This document shows positions 34,862 through 42,707 of a stretch of 64,000 nucleotides of DNA, piece after piece. The notes below the pieces were generated by a model that was not told the origin of the DNA, made no database searches, and saw only the letters and a program-made list of their open reading frames with translations. The translations under genes were made by a program, and so were the position numbers. The first letter of the stretch is position 1; each line of letters starts with the position of its first letter. This DNA is from Streptomyces noursei (GTDB lineage: Bacteria > Actinomycetota > Actinomycetes > Streptomycetales > Streptomycetaceae). The DNA lies in contig NZ_CP070326.1 of assembly GCF_016917755.1 (NCBI RefSeq), positions 6,696,001 to 6,760,000 of the forward strand, given 5' to 3'.

Positions 34862-35578
34862 ATGCGGCTCACCCCCACGGAGCGCGACCGGTTGTTGCTG
34901 TTCGGCGCGGCCGAGCTGGCGCGGGCGCGTCGGGCTCGCGGCCTGAAGCTGAATGTTCCCGAGGCGACCGCGTTGATCGCGGACACAGTCTGCGAGGCGG
35001 CGCGGGACGGGCGTCGCCTCGCTGAGGCCATTGAGGCGGCGCGTAGTGCGTTGGGGCCTGAGGATGTGCTGCCGGGGGTGGCGGATGTGGTGACCGAGGT
35101 GCATGTGGAGGCCGTTTTTGATGACGGTTCCCGGCTTGCGGTGGTCACGGATCCGATCGGTGTCGGGCCGGTCGAGCCCGTCGGCGGTGGCGGTGGTGGG
35201 GTGGTGCTGGCGCCGGGGGCGGTGTTGCCGGGTCCGGCTGATCCGGAGCCCGAGCCCGCGGTGGTGATCGAGGTGCGGAACACCGCGAGCGTGCCGATCA
35301 GTGTCACCTCGCACTTTCACTTCTTCGAGGCGAATCCGCGGTTGGCGTTCGATCGTGCCGCTGCGTATGGGATGCGGTTGTGTGTGCCGGCCGGTTCGTC
35401 GGTGCGGTTCGATCCCGGTGGGTCCGTGGAGGTCGGTCTGGTGCCGATCGGTGGTGCCCGGATCGCGATCGGGTTCGCCGGTCTGGTCGACGGGCCGCTC
35501 GATGCGCCGGGGGCTCGGGCCGAAGCGCTGCGGCGGGCTGTCGCCTGTGGCTACCTGGGAGCTGAGGAGCAGGGATGA
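34862..35578 (+). CDS. ureAB: Urease gamma-beta fusion subunit
   Basis: This 238-residue protein joins the gamma subunit (residues about 1-100: MRLTPTERDRLLLFGAAELA through the PGVADVVTEVHVEAVFDDGSR region) to the beta subunit (about 125-230: NTASVPISVTSHFHFFEANP through FAGLVDGPLD). In Streptomyces a fused UreAB is found in secondary urease loci. GGGAGGAAG precedes the ATG. The stop overlaps the start of ureC by four bases (ATGA), implying translational coupling. The linker (about 100-125) is Gly/Pro/Val rich. No ureE, F, G or D gene lies nearby. Confidence 0.93.
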   Translation: MRLTPTERDRLLLFGAAELARARRARGLKLNVPEATALIADTVCEAARDGRRLAEAIEAARSALGPEDVLPGVADVVTEVHVEAVFDDGSRLAVVTDPIGVGPVEPVGGGGGGVVLAPGAVLPGPADPEPEPAVVIEVRNTASVPISVTSHFHFFEANPRLAFDRAAAYGMRLCVPAGSSVRFDPGGSVEVGLVPIGGARIAIGFAGLVDGPLDAPGARAEALRRAVACGYLGAEEQG

Positions 35579-37287
35579 CCGGGAGCATTGACCCTTATGA
35601 GTACGCGTCGGTGCATGGTCCGCGGGCCGGGGACCGGGTTGTCCTTGGTGACTGTGGGTTGGTGGTCCGGGTCGAGTCCGATGCGCAAAAGCCCGGTGAG
35701 GAGTTCCTGGCGGGTTTTGGCAAGACTGCCCGTGACGGTCTGCATCTCAAGGCCGCCTCGGTGCGGGAGACGTGCGATGTGGTGATCAGCAATGTGCTGG
35801 TCATCGATGCGATCCAGGGCATCCGCAAGACCTCCATTGGTATCCGCGAGGGCCGTATCCACGCCATTGGGCGGGCCGGGAACCCCGACACCCTCGATGG
35901 GGTGGAGGTGGTGGTCGGTACCGGCACGTCCATCGTCTCGGGCGAGGGCATGATCGCCACCGCGGGCGCGGTGGACACCCATGTCCATCTGCTCTCGCCG
36001 CGGGTGATGGAGGCGTCGTTGGCTTCCGGTGTGACGACCATCATCGGTCAGGAGTTCGGGCCGGTGTGGGGTGTCGGTGTCAACTCGCCCTGGGCGTTGG
36101 GGCATGCGTTCAATGCCTTCGATGCCTGGCCGGTCAACATCGGTTTCCTGGGCCGTGGTTCGTCCTCCGGTCAGGCCCCGCTGGTCGAGGCGCTGGTCGA
36201 GGGGGGTGCGCTGGGTTTTAAGGTGCACGAGGACATGGGTGCGCATGCGCGGGCGTTGGACACCGCGTTGCGGGTCGCCGAGGAGTACGACGTGCAGGTC
36301 GCGCTGCACAGTGACGGTCTCAACGAGTGCCTGACCGTCGAGGACACCTTGCGTGTGCTGGACGGCCGGACCATCCATGCCTTCCATATCGAGGGTTGTG
36401 GTGGTGGGCATGTCCCCAACGTGTTGAAGATGGCCGGTGTCCCCAACGTCATCGGTTCCTCGACCAACCCCACCCTGCCCTTCGGTCGGGATGCGGTCGC
36501 CGAGCACTACGGCATGATCGTCTCGGTGCACGATCTGAAGACCGATCTGCCTGGTGACGCGGCCATGGCTCGGGACCGTATCCGTGCCGGCACCATGGGC
36601 GCCGAGGACGTGCTGCACGACCTCGGGGCGATCGGCATCACCTCCTCCGACGCCCAGGGCATGGGCCGGGCCGGCGAGACCGTCCGCCGCACCTTCGCCA
36701 TGGCCGGCAAGATGAAGGCCGAACTCGGGCCCCTGCTTCCCCGCGACGGACAGGCCGGCGACGGCGCCCACGACGACAACGCCCGGGTACTGCGCTACAT
36801 CGCCAAACTCACCATCAACCCCGCCATCGCCCACGGCCTCTCCCACGAGATCGGATCCATCGAAGTCGGCAAGATGGCCGACATCGTGCTGTGGAAACCC
36901 CAGTACTTCGGCGCCAAACCCCAACTCGTCCTCAAATCCGGCTTCCCCGCCTACGGCGTCACCGGCGACCCCAACGCCGCCACCGACACCTGCGAACCGC
37001 TCGTGCTCGGCCCGCAGTTCGGGGCGCACGGCGCGACCCCGGCGGAGATCTCGGTGGCCTTCGTCGCCGGCGCCGCGCTCGCGCAGGGCAACGACGGAAT
37101 GCCCACCCGCCGACGCCGGGTCGCCGTCCGCGGCACCCGCGGTATCGGCCCCCGCAACCTGATCCACAACGCCCGGGTCGGCGACGTCCAGGTCGACGAA
37201 CGCAGCGGACTGGTCACCCTCGACGGCGACCCGATGCGCTCCGAACCGGCCGACACCGTCTCACTGTCCAGGCTCTATTTCCTCTGA
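35575..37287 (+). CDS. ureC: Urease alpha subunit, non-canonical active-site flap
   Basis: This 570-residue catalytic subunit would normally hydrolyse urea to ammonia and carbamate at a di-nickel centre. The metal ligands are conserved: His136 and His138 (DTHVH), the Lys216 that should be carbamylated (LGFKVHED), His245 (VALHSD), His271 (FHIEG) and Asp359 (TSSDAQGMGR). The mobile flap differs. The usual MVCHHL reads IVSVHDL, so the flap Cys is Val318 while the catalytic His319 remains; the next His is Asp320. Codon usage changes near codon 338. Nickel-insertion genes are absent here, so it must use those of another urease locus or be something other than a urease. A 14-bp repeat starts at its stop codon. 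Confidence 0.9.
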   Translation: MTGSIDPYEYASVHGPRAGDRVVLGDCGLVVRVESDAQKPGEEFLAGFGKTARDGLHLKAASVRETCDVVISNVLVIDAIQGIRKTSIGIREGRIHAIGRAGNPDTLDGVEVVVGTGTSIVSGEGMIATAGAVDTHVHLLSPRVMEASLASGVTTIIGQEFGPVWGVGVNSPWALGHAFNAFDAWPVNIGFLGRGSSSGQAPLVEALVEGGALGFKVHEDMGAHARALDTALRVAEEYDVQVALHSDGLNECLTVEDTLRVLDGRTIHAFHIEGCGGGHVPNVLKMAGVPNVIGSSTNPTLPFGRDAVAEHYGMIVSVHDLKTDLPGDAAMARDRIRAGTMGAEDVLHDLGAIGITSSDAQGMGRAGETVRRTFAMAGKMKAELGPLLPRDGQAGDGAHDDNARVLRYIAKLTINPAIAHGLSHEIGSIEVGKMADIVLWKPQYFGAKPQLVLKSGFPAYGVTGDPNAATDTCEPLVLGPQFGAHGATPAEISVAFVAGAALAQGNDGMPTRRRRVAVRGTRGIGPRNLIHNARVGDVQVDERSGLVTLDGDPMRSEPADTVSLSRLYFL

Positions 37288-37395
37288 CGAGACCCCTCTG
37301 ACGAGACCCCTCTGACGAGACCCCTCTGACGAGACCCCTCCGGCGAGACCCCTCTGACGAGACCCCTCTGACGAGACCCCTCTGACGAGACCCCT
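37284..37395 (+). repeat. 14-bp tandem repeat starting at the ureC stop codon
   Basis: Eight units of CTGACGAGACCCCT run without a gap; one (37340-37353) has CCGG in place of CTGA at its start. A partial ninth follows. The first unit includes the ureC TGA (37285-37287). Since 14 is not a multiple of three, TGA falls in all three frames over successive units. The rest of the gap to 37570 holds no gene. Confidence 0.93.
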
Positions 37396-37570
37396 CCGGC
37401 GAGATGCTCGCTGGCGAAGATCCCTCCGACGAAGATCCGTCCGACGACGGCCGGGCCGCCGCACCCCCCCCGCTCCGTAACACCGTTACAGACGCGACCG
37501 GTGCGGCGCCCACCCCGCCCTTCCTTCCGCTCCGCGACCCCGCGCGCACCCCGAGGACCGAGGACCCCGT

Positions 37571-38611
37571 ATGAACACGCCCGCCGCCGACGGCTTCCGC
37601 ATGCCCCCCGAGTGGGCCCCGCACGAGCGCACCTGGATGGCCTGGCCCGGCCCCAACTTCACCTTCGGCGCGGAGGGCGACGAGACGCTCGCCGAGGCCC
37701 GCCGCGCCTGGGCCGCGGTCGCCCGCGCGGTACGGCAGTACGAGCCGGTCACCGTGGTCGCCGGCCCCGGCCAGCTGGACGGCGCCCGCGCCCTGCTCGG
37801 CGAGGACGTCGAACTCGTCGAGCGCCCCCTCGACGACGCCTGGATGCGCGACATCGGCCCCACCTTCCTCACCAACGACCAGGGCGAACTGGCCGCCGTG
37901 GACTGGGTGTTCAACGGCTGGGGCGCCCAGGAATGGGCCGCCTGGGACCGCGACGCGAAGATAGCCGAACAGGTCGCCGGCCTCGCCGGGGCCCGCCGCT
38001 ACGCCACCTCCCTGGTCAACGAGGGCGGCGGCATCCACGTCGACGGCGAGGGCACCGTGCTGCTCACCGACACCGTGCAGCTCGACCCCGGCCGCAACCC
38101 CGGCCGCACCAAGGAAGAGGTCGAGGCCGAGATCCACGCCCACCTCGGCACCACCAAGGCGATCTGGCTGCCGCGCGGCCTGTACGCCGACTACGGTCAG
38201 TTCGGCACCCGCGGCCACGTGGACATCGTCGCCGCCTTCGCCCGCCCCGGCGTGGTGATGGTCCACACCCAGCCCGACCCCGACCACCCCGACCACGCCA
38301 TCTGCAACGAGATCGTCAAGGTGCTGCGCGCGTCCACCGACGCCAGGGGCCGCCAGCTGGAGGTCGTGGAGATCCCGGCCCCCACCGTCATCGAGGCGGA
38401 CGGCGAACTGGTCGACTACTCCTACATCAACCACCTGCAGTGCAACGACGGCATCGTGCTGTGCGCCTTCGACGACCCGCGCGACGAGGAGGCGGCCGCG
38501 ATCTTCCGCCGGCTGTTCCCCGCGCGCACCGTCACCCTGGTGGACGCCCGTACGATCTTCGCAGCGGGTGGCGGTATCCACTGCATCACCCAGCAGCAGC
38601 CGAAGGTCTGA
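37571..38611 (+). CDS. aguA: Agmatine deiminase
   Basis: This 346-residue member of the pentein/porphyromonas-type peptidylarginine deiminase family converts agmatine to N-carbamoylputrescine and ammonia. The catalytic Cys338 lies in AGGGIHCITQQQP near the C-terminus. Other landmarks are the opening MPPEWAPHERTWMAWPGPN, the substrate-binding DAWMRDIGPTFL, and VNEGGGIHVDGEGTVLLT. The ATG follows GAGGACC. No carbamoylputrescine amidase is adjacent, so the product must be handled elsewhere or by a neighbour. It is 283 bases after ureC and 44 bases before the TetR gene, and is probably cotranscribed with the latter. Confidence 0.95.
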   Translation: MNTPAADGFRMPPEWAPHERTWMAWPGPNFTFGAEGDETLAEARRAWAAVARAVRQYEPVTVVAGPGQLDGARALLGEDVELVERPLDDAWMRDIGPTFLTNDQGELAAVDWVFNGWGAQEWAAWDRDAKIAEQVAGLAGARRYATSLVNEGGGIHVDGEGTVLLTDTVQLDPGRNPGRTKEEVEAEIHAHLGTTKAIWLPRGLYADYGQFGTRGHVDIVAAFARPGVVMVHTQPDPDHPDHAICNEIVKVLRASTDARGRQLEVVEIPAPTVIEADGELVDYSYINHLQCNDGIVLCAFDDPRDEEAAAIFRRLFPARTVTLVDARTIFAAGGGIHCITQQQPKV

Positions 38612-38655
38612 TGCACCCCTGAACGACCCAGCCCGACCCGACCCCGGAGGTCACC

Positions 38656-39273
38656 GTGTCCGGTCCCGTACGCCGCCCCCGACGGCGGCTCAGCCAGCCG
38701 CGCGAACAGGTGCTGGCCGCGGCGATGGCCACCATCGCCGCCGAGGGACTGGACCGGCTCACCATGGCCGGACTGGGCCGCGAGGTCGGCATGAGCAGCG
38801 GCCACATCCTCTACTACTTCGGCACCAAGGACGAACTGCTGCTCCAGACCCTCCAGTGGAGCGAGGAGCAGCTCGGCGCCGAGCGCCGGGCCGCCCTCGC
38901 CCGCCGGGTCTCCGCCCGGGAGCGACTGGACGCCCTGATCGACCTCTACCTCCCCGAAGGCCACCGCGACCCGCGCTGGACGCTGTGGCTGGAGGTCTGG
39001 GTCCGCTCCCAGAACGCCGACGAAGAGACCCGCGAACGCCAGCTCGACCTGGAGCTGGCCTGGCACCGCGACCTCGTCGCCCTGCTCGTCGAGGGCGCCT
39101 CCAAGGGCGAGTTCCGGCCCGTCGACGCGGAGCGCTTCGCCACCCGCACCCGGGCCCTGCTCGACGGCTTCGGCACCCACCTCGTCGTCGGCCTCCCCGG
39201 CACCGACCGCGACCAGGTGCGCGACGAGGTCCGCCGCTTCCTGGACGAATCGCTCACCCCGACCGCGGACTGA
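38656..39273 (+). CDS. TetR-family transcriptional regulator
   Basis: This 205-residue repressor type has the N-terminal TetR helix-turn-helix at about residues 17-62 (QVLAAAMATIAAEGLDRLTM, AGLGREVGMSSGHILYYFGTK). The C-terminal half resembles the BetI-like ligand domain (WTLWLEVWVRSQNADEE, LLDGFGTHLVVGLPG). The GTG start follows GGAGG. It is the only TetR gene in the nitrogen cluster and is the likely protein for the three operator-like sites at 34717-34838. No such site lies directly before it, so it is probably expressed from upstream. A ligand such as agmatine or a polyamine is possible. Confidence 0.92.
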   Translation: MSGPVRRPRRRLSQPREQVLAAAMATIAAEGLDRLTMAGLGREVGMSSGHILYYFGTKDELLLQTLQWSEEQLGAERRAALARRVSARERLDALIDLYLPEGHRDPRWTLWLEVWVRSQNADEETRERQLDLELAWHRDLVALLVEGASKGEFRPVDAERFATRTRALLDGFGTHLVVGLPGTDRDQVRDEVRRFLDESLTPTAD

Positions 39274-39277
39274 CGAC

Positions 39278-39325
39278 CACCGCACCGGCCCCGCGGACCC
39301 CACCGCACCGGCCCCCGCGGACCCC
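39278..39325 (+). repeat. 24-25-bp direct repeat, two copies, after the TetR stop
   Basis: CACCGCACCGGCCCCGCGGA with its following CCCC occurs at 39278-39301 and, with one extra C, at 39301-39325. It starts five bases after the TetR stop codon and fills part of the gap before the MFS gene. Confidence 0.75.
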
Positions 39326-39436
39326 ACCCGCCGCCCACCCCCCCCCACGGCCGTGACCGCAACGCACGCAAGTACGCGTGATCGTTGCCGCCCCGACCCT
39401 TGCCGACGGGCCCGCTCTCGGCGACCGTGATCGGCT

Positions 39437-40750
39437 ATGGGACGAGAGCAATGGAAGAAGATCTGGGTCGGCTCGGCCGGCAACATGGTCGAGTGGTTCG
39501 ACTGGTTCGTCTACGCCAGTTTCGCGGTGTACTTCGCCGACGCGTTCTTCCCCAAGGGGAACGACACCGCCAACCTCATGAACACCATGGGGATCTTCGC
39601 CGTCGGCTTCTTCATGCGCCCGGTCGGCGGCTGGCTGCTCGGCCGGGTCGGTGACCGCCGGGGCCGCAAGGCCGCGCTCACCCTGACCGTGTCCCTGATG
39701 TCCGCCTCGGCCGTCCTGATCGCCGTCGCCCCGACCTACGCCGTCGCCGGCTACGGCGGCATCGCCGTCCTGCTCGTCGCCCGCATGCTGCAGGGCCTGT
39801 CGGTCGGCGGCGAGTACGCGGCCAGCGCCACCTACCTCACCGAGGCGTCCGCACCCGAACGCCGCGGCTTCGCCTCCAGCTTCCAGTACGTGTCGATGAC
39901 CGCCGGCCAACTGCTGGGCCTGGCACTGCAGATCGTCCTCCAGCGCAGCATGTCCGAGCAGGCACTGCACAGCTGGGCCTGGCGGATCCCGTTCATCGTC
40001 GGCGCGCTCGGCGCGGGCATCGTCTTCTACCTGCGCCGCAACATGCTGGAGACCGACGTCTACGCCGAGGACGACACCCGGACCGACCCCGACCGCGGCA
40101 CCATGAAGGCGCTGTGGGCCCACAAGCGCGAGGCGTTCCTGGTCATCGCGCTCACCATGGGCGGCACGGTGGCGTACTACACGTACACCACCTACCTCAC
40201 CAAGTACCTCTCCGGCACCGCCGGACTGTCCAAGCCCACCGCCTCCCTGGTGAGCTTCTGCGCACTGTTCCTCTTCATGTGCCTCCAGCCGCTGGCCGGC
40301 AGGCTGTCCGACCGGATCGGCCGCCGCCCGCTGCTGATCACCTTCGCCGTCGGCTCGACCTTCCTGACCGTGCCGATCATGACGCTGCTCAAGCACGCCG
40401 GCTCCTTCTGGCCGGCCCTGGGCCTGTCGCTGCTGGCCCTGGTCGTGGTCACCGGCTACACCTCGATCAACGCCTGCGTGAAGGCCGAGCTGTTCCCCAC
40501 CGGCATCCGCGCGCTGGGCGTCGCCCTGCCGTACGCCATCGCCAACGCCCTGTTCGGCGGCACGGCCGAGTACGTCGCCCTGTGGTTCAAGAACGGCGGT
40601 ATCGAGTCCGGCTATTACTGGTACGTCTCCGGCTGCGCGGCGGTCTCGCTGGTCGTCTACCTGACGATGCGGGAGACCCGGACGATCGACCTGCACCGGG
40701 TCGGCAAGGAGACCGGCGACGGCACCGGCGAGCGGGTGCTCGCATCCTGA
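39437..40750 (+). CDS. MHS-type MFS transporter (alpha-ketoglutarate/dicarboxylate-proton symporter-like)
   Basis: This 437-residue inner-membrane symporter has twelve helices and the metabolite:H+ symporter subfamily signature GNMVEWFDWFVYASFAVYFA near the N-terminus. The conserved loops RVGDRRGRKAALTLTVSLM (about 73-91) and RLSDRIGRRPLLITFAVGS (about 290-308) are present, as is GLSVGGEYAASATYL. Members carry 2-oxoglutarate, citrate, proline/betaine or shikimate. The position after the agmatine/urease genes suggests import of a carbon skeleton or amino compound. The ATG has no strong Shine-Dalgarno. It is 163 bases after the TetR gene and may or may not share its transcript. Confidence 0.9.
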   Translation: MGREQWKKIWVGSAGNMVEWFDWFVYASFAVYFADAFFPKGNDTANLMNTMGIFAVGFFMRPVGGWLLGRVGDRRGRKAALTLTVSLMSASAVLIAVAPTYAVAGYGGIAVLLVARMLQGLSVGGEYAASATYLTEASAPERRGFASSFQYVSMTAGQLLGLALQIVLQRSMSEQALHSWAWRIPFIVGALGAGIVFYLRRNMLETDVYAEDDTRTDPDRGTMKALWAHKREAFLVIALTMGGTVAYYTYTTYLTKYLSGTAGLSKPTASLVSFCALFLFMCLQPLAGRLSDRIGRRPLLITFAVGSTFLTVPIMTLLKHAGSFWPALGLSLLALVVVTGYTSINACVKAELFPTGIRALGVALPYAIANALFGGTAEYVALWFKNGGIESGYYWYVSGCAAVSLVVYLTMRETRTIDLHRVGKETGDGTGERVLAS

Positions 40751-40807
40751 GACGGAGCAACGGCGGGGGCGGTCATGTGCCAGACTGCCCCCGTGCTCTC
40801 GTTCGCC

Positions 40808-40843
40808 ATGATTATTGGCAGCAGGCGCGCCGGTCCGCAGTGA
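40808..40843 (+). CDS. cimA leader peptide, MIIGSRRAGPQ
   Basis: This 11-residue frame has two consecutive isoleucine codons at positions 2 and 3, both the rare-in-Streptomyces ATT. No Shine-Dalgarno is seen, so it would have to be leaderless or weakly initiated. It is followed by a hairpin and then the T-tailed terminator. The function as a stalling sensor is inferred. Confidence 0.6.
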   Translation: MIIGSRRAGPQ

Positions 40844-40898
40844 CCGCCCGTACGACCCGAGTACGGCGCGGCCATCGTCGTCCCAGACCCGCGCGCAG

Positions 40899-40925
40899 AC
40901 CTCTCGCACCCGCGAGAGGTTTTTT
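40899..40925 (+). terminator. Attenuator terminator before cimA
   Basis: A perfect 8-bp stem ACCTCTCG/CGAGAGGT encloses CACCCG, and the T-run of six (40920-40925) begins at the end of the stem. It lies 105 bases before the cimA start and after the MFS stop, so it may also end MFS transcription. Confidence 0.88.
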
Positions 40926-41030
40926 CGTTTCCGGCCCACCTGCTCGTCGGAGGCGGAGCGCGAGGGAACATGGAGGGACGGTGGAACCGGTCATTCCGGT
41001 AGACCGAGACCCGACAGGAGCCAGACCAGC

Positions 41031-42641
41031 ATGACGGACGTTCCCGAAGCCGCCGTTCCCGACGCCTTCCACGTATTCGACACCACGCTGCGCGACGGCG
41101 CACAGCGCGAGGGCATCAACCTGACCGTCGCCGACAAGCTGACCATCGCCCGCCACCTGGACGACTACGGCGTCGGCTTCATCGAGGGCGGCTGGCCCGG
41201 CGCCAACCCACGGGACACCGAGTTCTTCCAGCGCGCCCGCGCGGAGATCGACTTCCGGCACGCCCAACTGGTCGCCTTCGGCGCCACCCGCAAGGCCGGC
41301 GTCCGCGTCGAGGACGACCCCCAGGTCGCCGCGCTCCTGGAGTCCGGCGCCCCGGTCATCACGCTGGTCGCCAAGTCCCACGTCCGCCACGTCGAACTGG
41401 CCCTGCGCACCACGCCCGAGGAGAACCTCGCGATGGTCCGGGACACCATCGCCCACCTGCGCGCCCACGGCCGCCGCGTCTTCCTCGACTGCGAGCACTT
41501 CTTCGACGGCTACGCACTGGACCCGACCTACGCCAAGGAGGTCGTGCGCACTGCCAGTGACGCCGGTGCCGACGTCGTGGTGCTCTGCGACACCAACGGC
41601 GGGATGCTGCCGGCACAGGTGACCGCGGTGGTCCGCACCGTCCTCGCCGACACCGGCGCCCGGCTCGGCATCCACGCCCAGGACGACACCGGCTGCGCGG
41701 TCGCCAACACCCTGGCCGCCGTGGACGCCGGCGCCACCCACGTCCAGTGCACCGCCAACGGCTACGGCGAACGGGTCGGCAACTCCAACCTCTTCCCGGT
41801 CGTCGCCGCCCTGGAACTCAAGTACGGCCGACAGGTCCTGCCGGCCGGCAAGCTCGCCGAGACCACCCGCATCTCGCACGCCATCGCCGAGGTCGTCAAC
41901 CTCACCCCCTCCACCCACCAGCCCTACGTCGGGGTCTCCGCGTTCGCCCACAAGGCCGGGCTGCACGCCTCCGCGATCAAGGTGGACCCGGACCTCTACC
42001 AGCACATGGACCCGGCGCTCGTCGGCAACACCATGCGGATGCTGGTCTCCGACATGGCCGGCCGGGCCTCGATCGAGCTCAAGGGCAAGGAGCTCGGCAT
42101 CGACCTGGGCGGCGACCGGGAACTGGTCGGCCGGGTCGTCGAGCGGGTCAAGGAACGGGAGCTGGCCGGCTACACCTACGAGGCCGCCGACGCCAGCTTC
42201 GAACTGCTGCTGCGCGCGGAGGTGGACGGCAAGGCGCTGCGCTACTTCACCGTCGAGTCCTGGCGCGCCATCGTCGAGGACCGCCCCGACGGCACCCACG
42301 CCAACGAGGCGACCGTGAAGCTCTGGGCCAAGGGCGAGCGGATCGTGGCCACCGCCGAGGGCAACGGCCCGGTCAACGCACTGGACCGCGCGCTGCGGGT
42401 GGCCCTGGAGCGGATCTACCCCCAGCTGGCCTCGATGGAGCTTGTGGACTACAAGGTCCGCATCCTTGAGGGCGCCCTGGGCACCGGCTCGATCACCCGG
42501 GTCCTGGTCTCCACCAGCGACGGCCGCGGCGAGTGGTCCACGGTCGGCGTCGCCGAGAACGTCATCGCCGCCTCCTGGCAGGCACTGGACGACGCCTACG
42601 CCTACGGCCTGCTGCGCGCGGGGGTCGCGCCGCAGGCGTAG
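41031..42641 (+). CDS. cimA: Citramalate synthase
   Basis: This 536-residue member of the isopropylmalate/homocitrate synthase family condenses pyruvate and acetyl-CoA to citramalate, giving 2-oxobutyrate for isoleucine without threonine. The N-terminal TIM barrel opens with FHVFDTTLRDGAQREGINLT (general acid and metal Asp). It includes CDTNGGMLP, HAQDDTGCAVANTLAAVDAG and the second metal motif VQCTANGYGERVGNSNL. The C-terminal LeuA-dimer regulatory domain (about 405-530) is present. The length and the GINLT motif favour citramalate synthase (the TIGR00977 type) over LeuA. The ATG has AGGAG ten bases upstream. Confidence 0.92.
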   Translation: MTDVPEAAVPDAFHVFDTTLRDGAQREGINLTVADKLTIARHLDDYGVGFIEGGWPGANPRDTEFFQRARAEIDFRHAQLVAFGATRKAGVRVEDDPQVAALLESGAPVITLVAKSHVRHVELALRTTPEENLAMVRDTIAHLRAHGRRVFLDCEHFFDGYALDPTYAKEVVRTASDAGADVVVLCDTNGGMLPAQVTAVVRTVLADTGARLGIHAQDDTGCAVANTLAAVDAGATHVQCTANGYGERVGNSNLFPVVAALELKYGRQVLPAGKLAETTRISHAIAEVVNLTPSTHQPYVGVSAFAHKAGLHASAIKVDPDLYQHMDPALVGNTMRMLVSDMAGRASIELKGKELGIDLGGDRELVGRVVERVKERELAGYTYEAADASFELLLRAEVDGKALRYFTVESWRAIVEDRPDGTHANEATVKLWAKGERIVATAEGNGPVNALDRALRVALERIYPQLASMELVDYKVRILEGALGTGSITRVLVSTSDGRGEWSTVGVAENVIAASWQALDDAYAYGLLRAGVAPQA

Positions 42642-42659
42642 CGGTAGACCGGCGCGCTC

Positions 42660-42695
42660 GGCCGGGCAGTGCGAGGAACGTTCCACTGCCCGGCC
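42660..42695 (+). terminator. Terminator after cimA
   Basis: A perfect 12-bp stem (GGCCGGGCAGTG with CACTGCCCGGCC) around a 12-base loop starts 19 bases after the cimA stop. It also marks the edge of the low-GC AIPR remnant. Confidence 0.85.
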
Positions 42696-42707
42696 CGGCC
42701 GTACCGG

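Larger units (their letters stand above)
40796..40925 (+). promoter_or_regulatory. Candidate isoleucine attenuator upstream of cimA
   Basis: The 280-base gap before cimA contains a short frame with tandem Ile codons near its start, a CCGTAC/GTACGG hairpin (40848-40866) just after its stop, and a T-tailed terminator hairpin at 40899-40925. This is the order leader peptide, pause hairpin, terminator. CTCTCG (40796-40801) repeats the left arm of the terminator and could compete for its right arm. Since cimA feeds isoleucine synthesis, attenuation by Ile-tRNA fits. Confidence 0.65.

Noticed and set aside
37284..37395. CRISPR array
   Set aside because: Units are contiguous 14-bp copies with no spacers and no cas genes.
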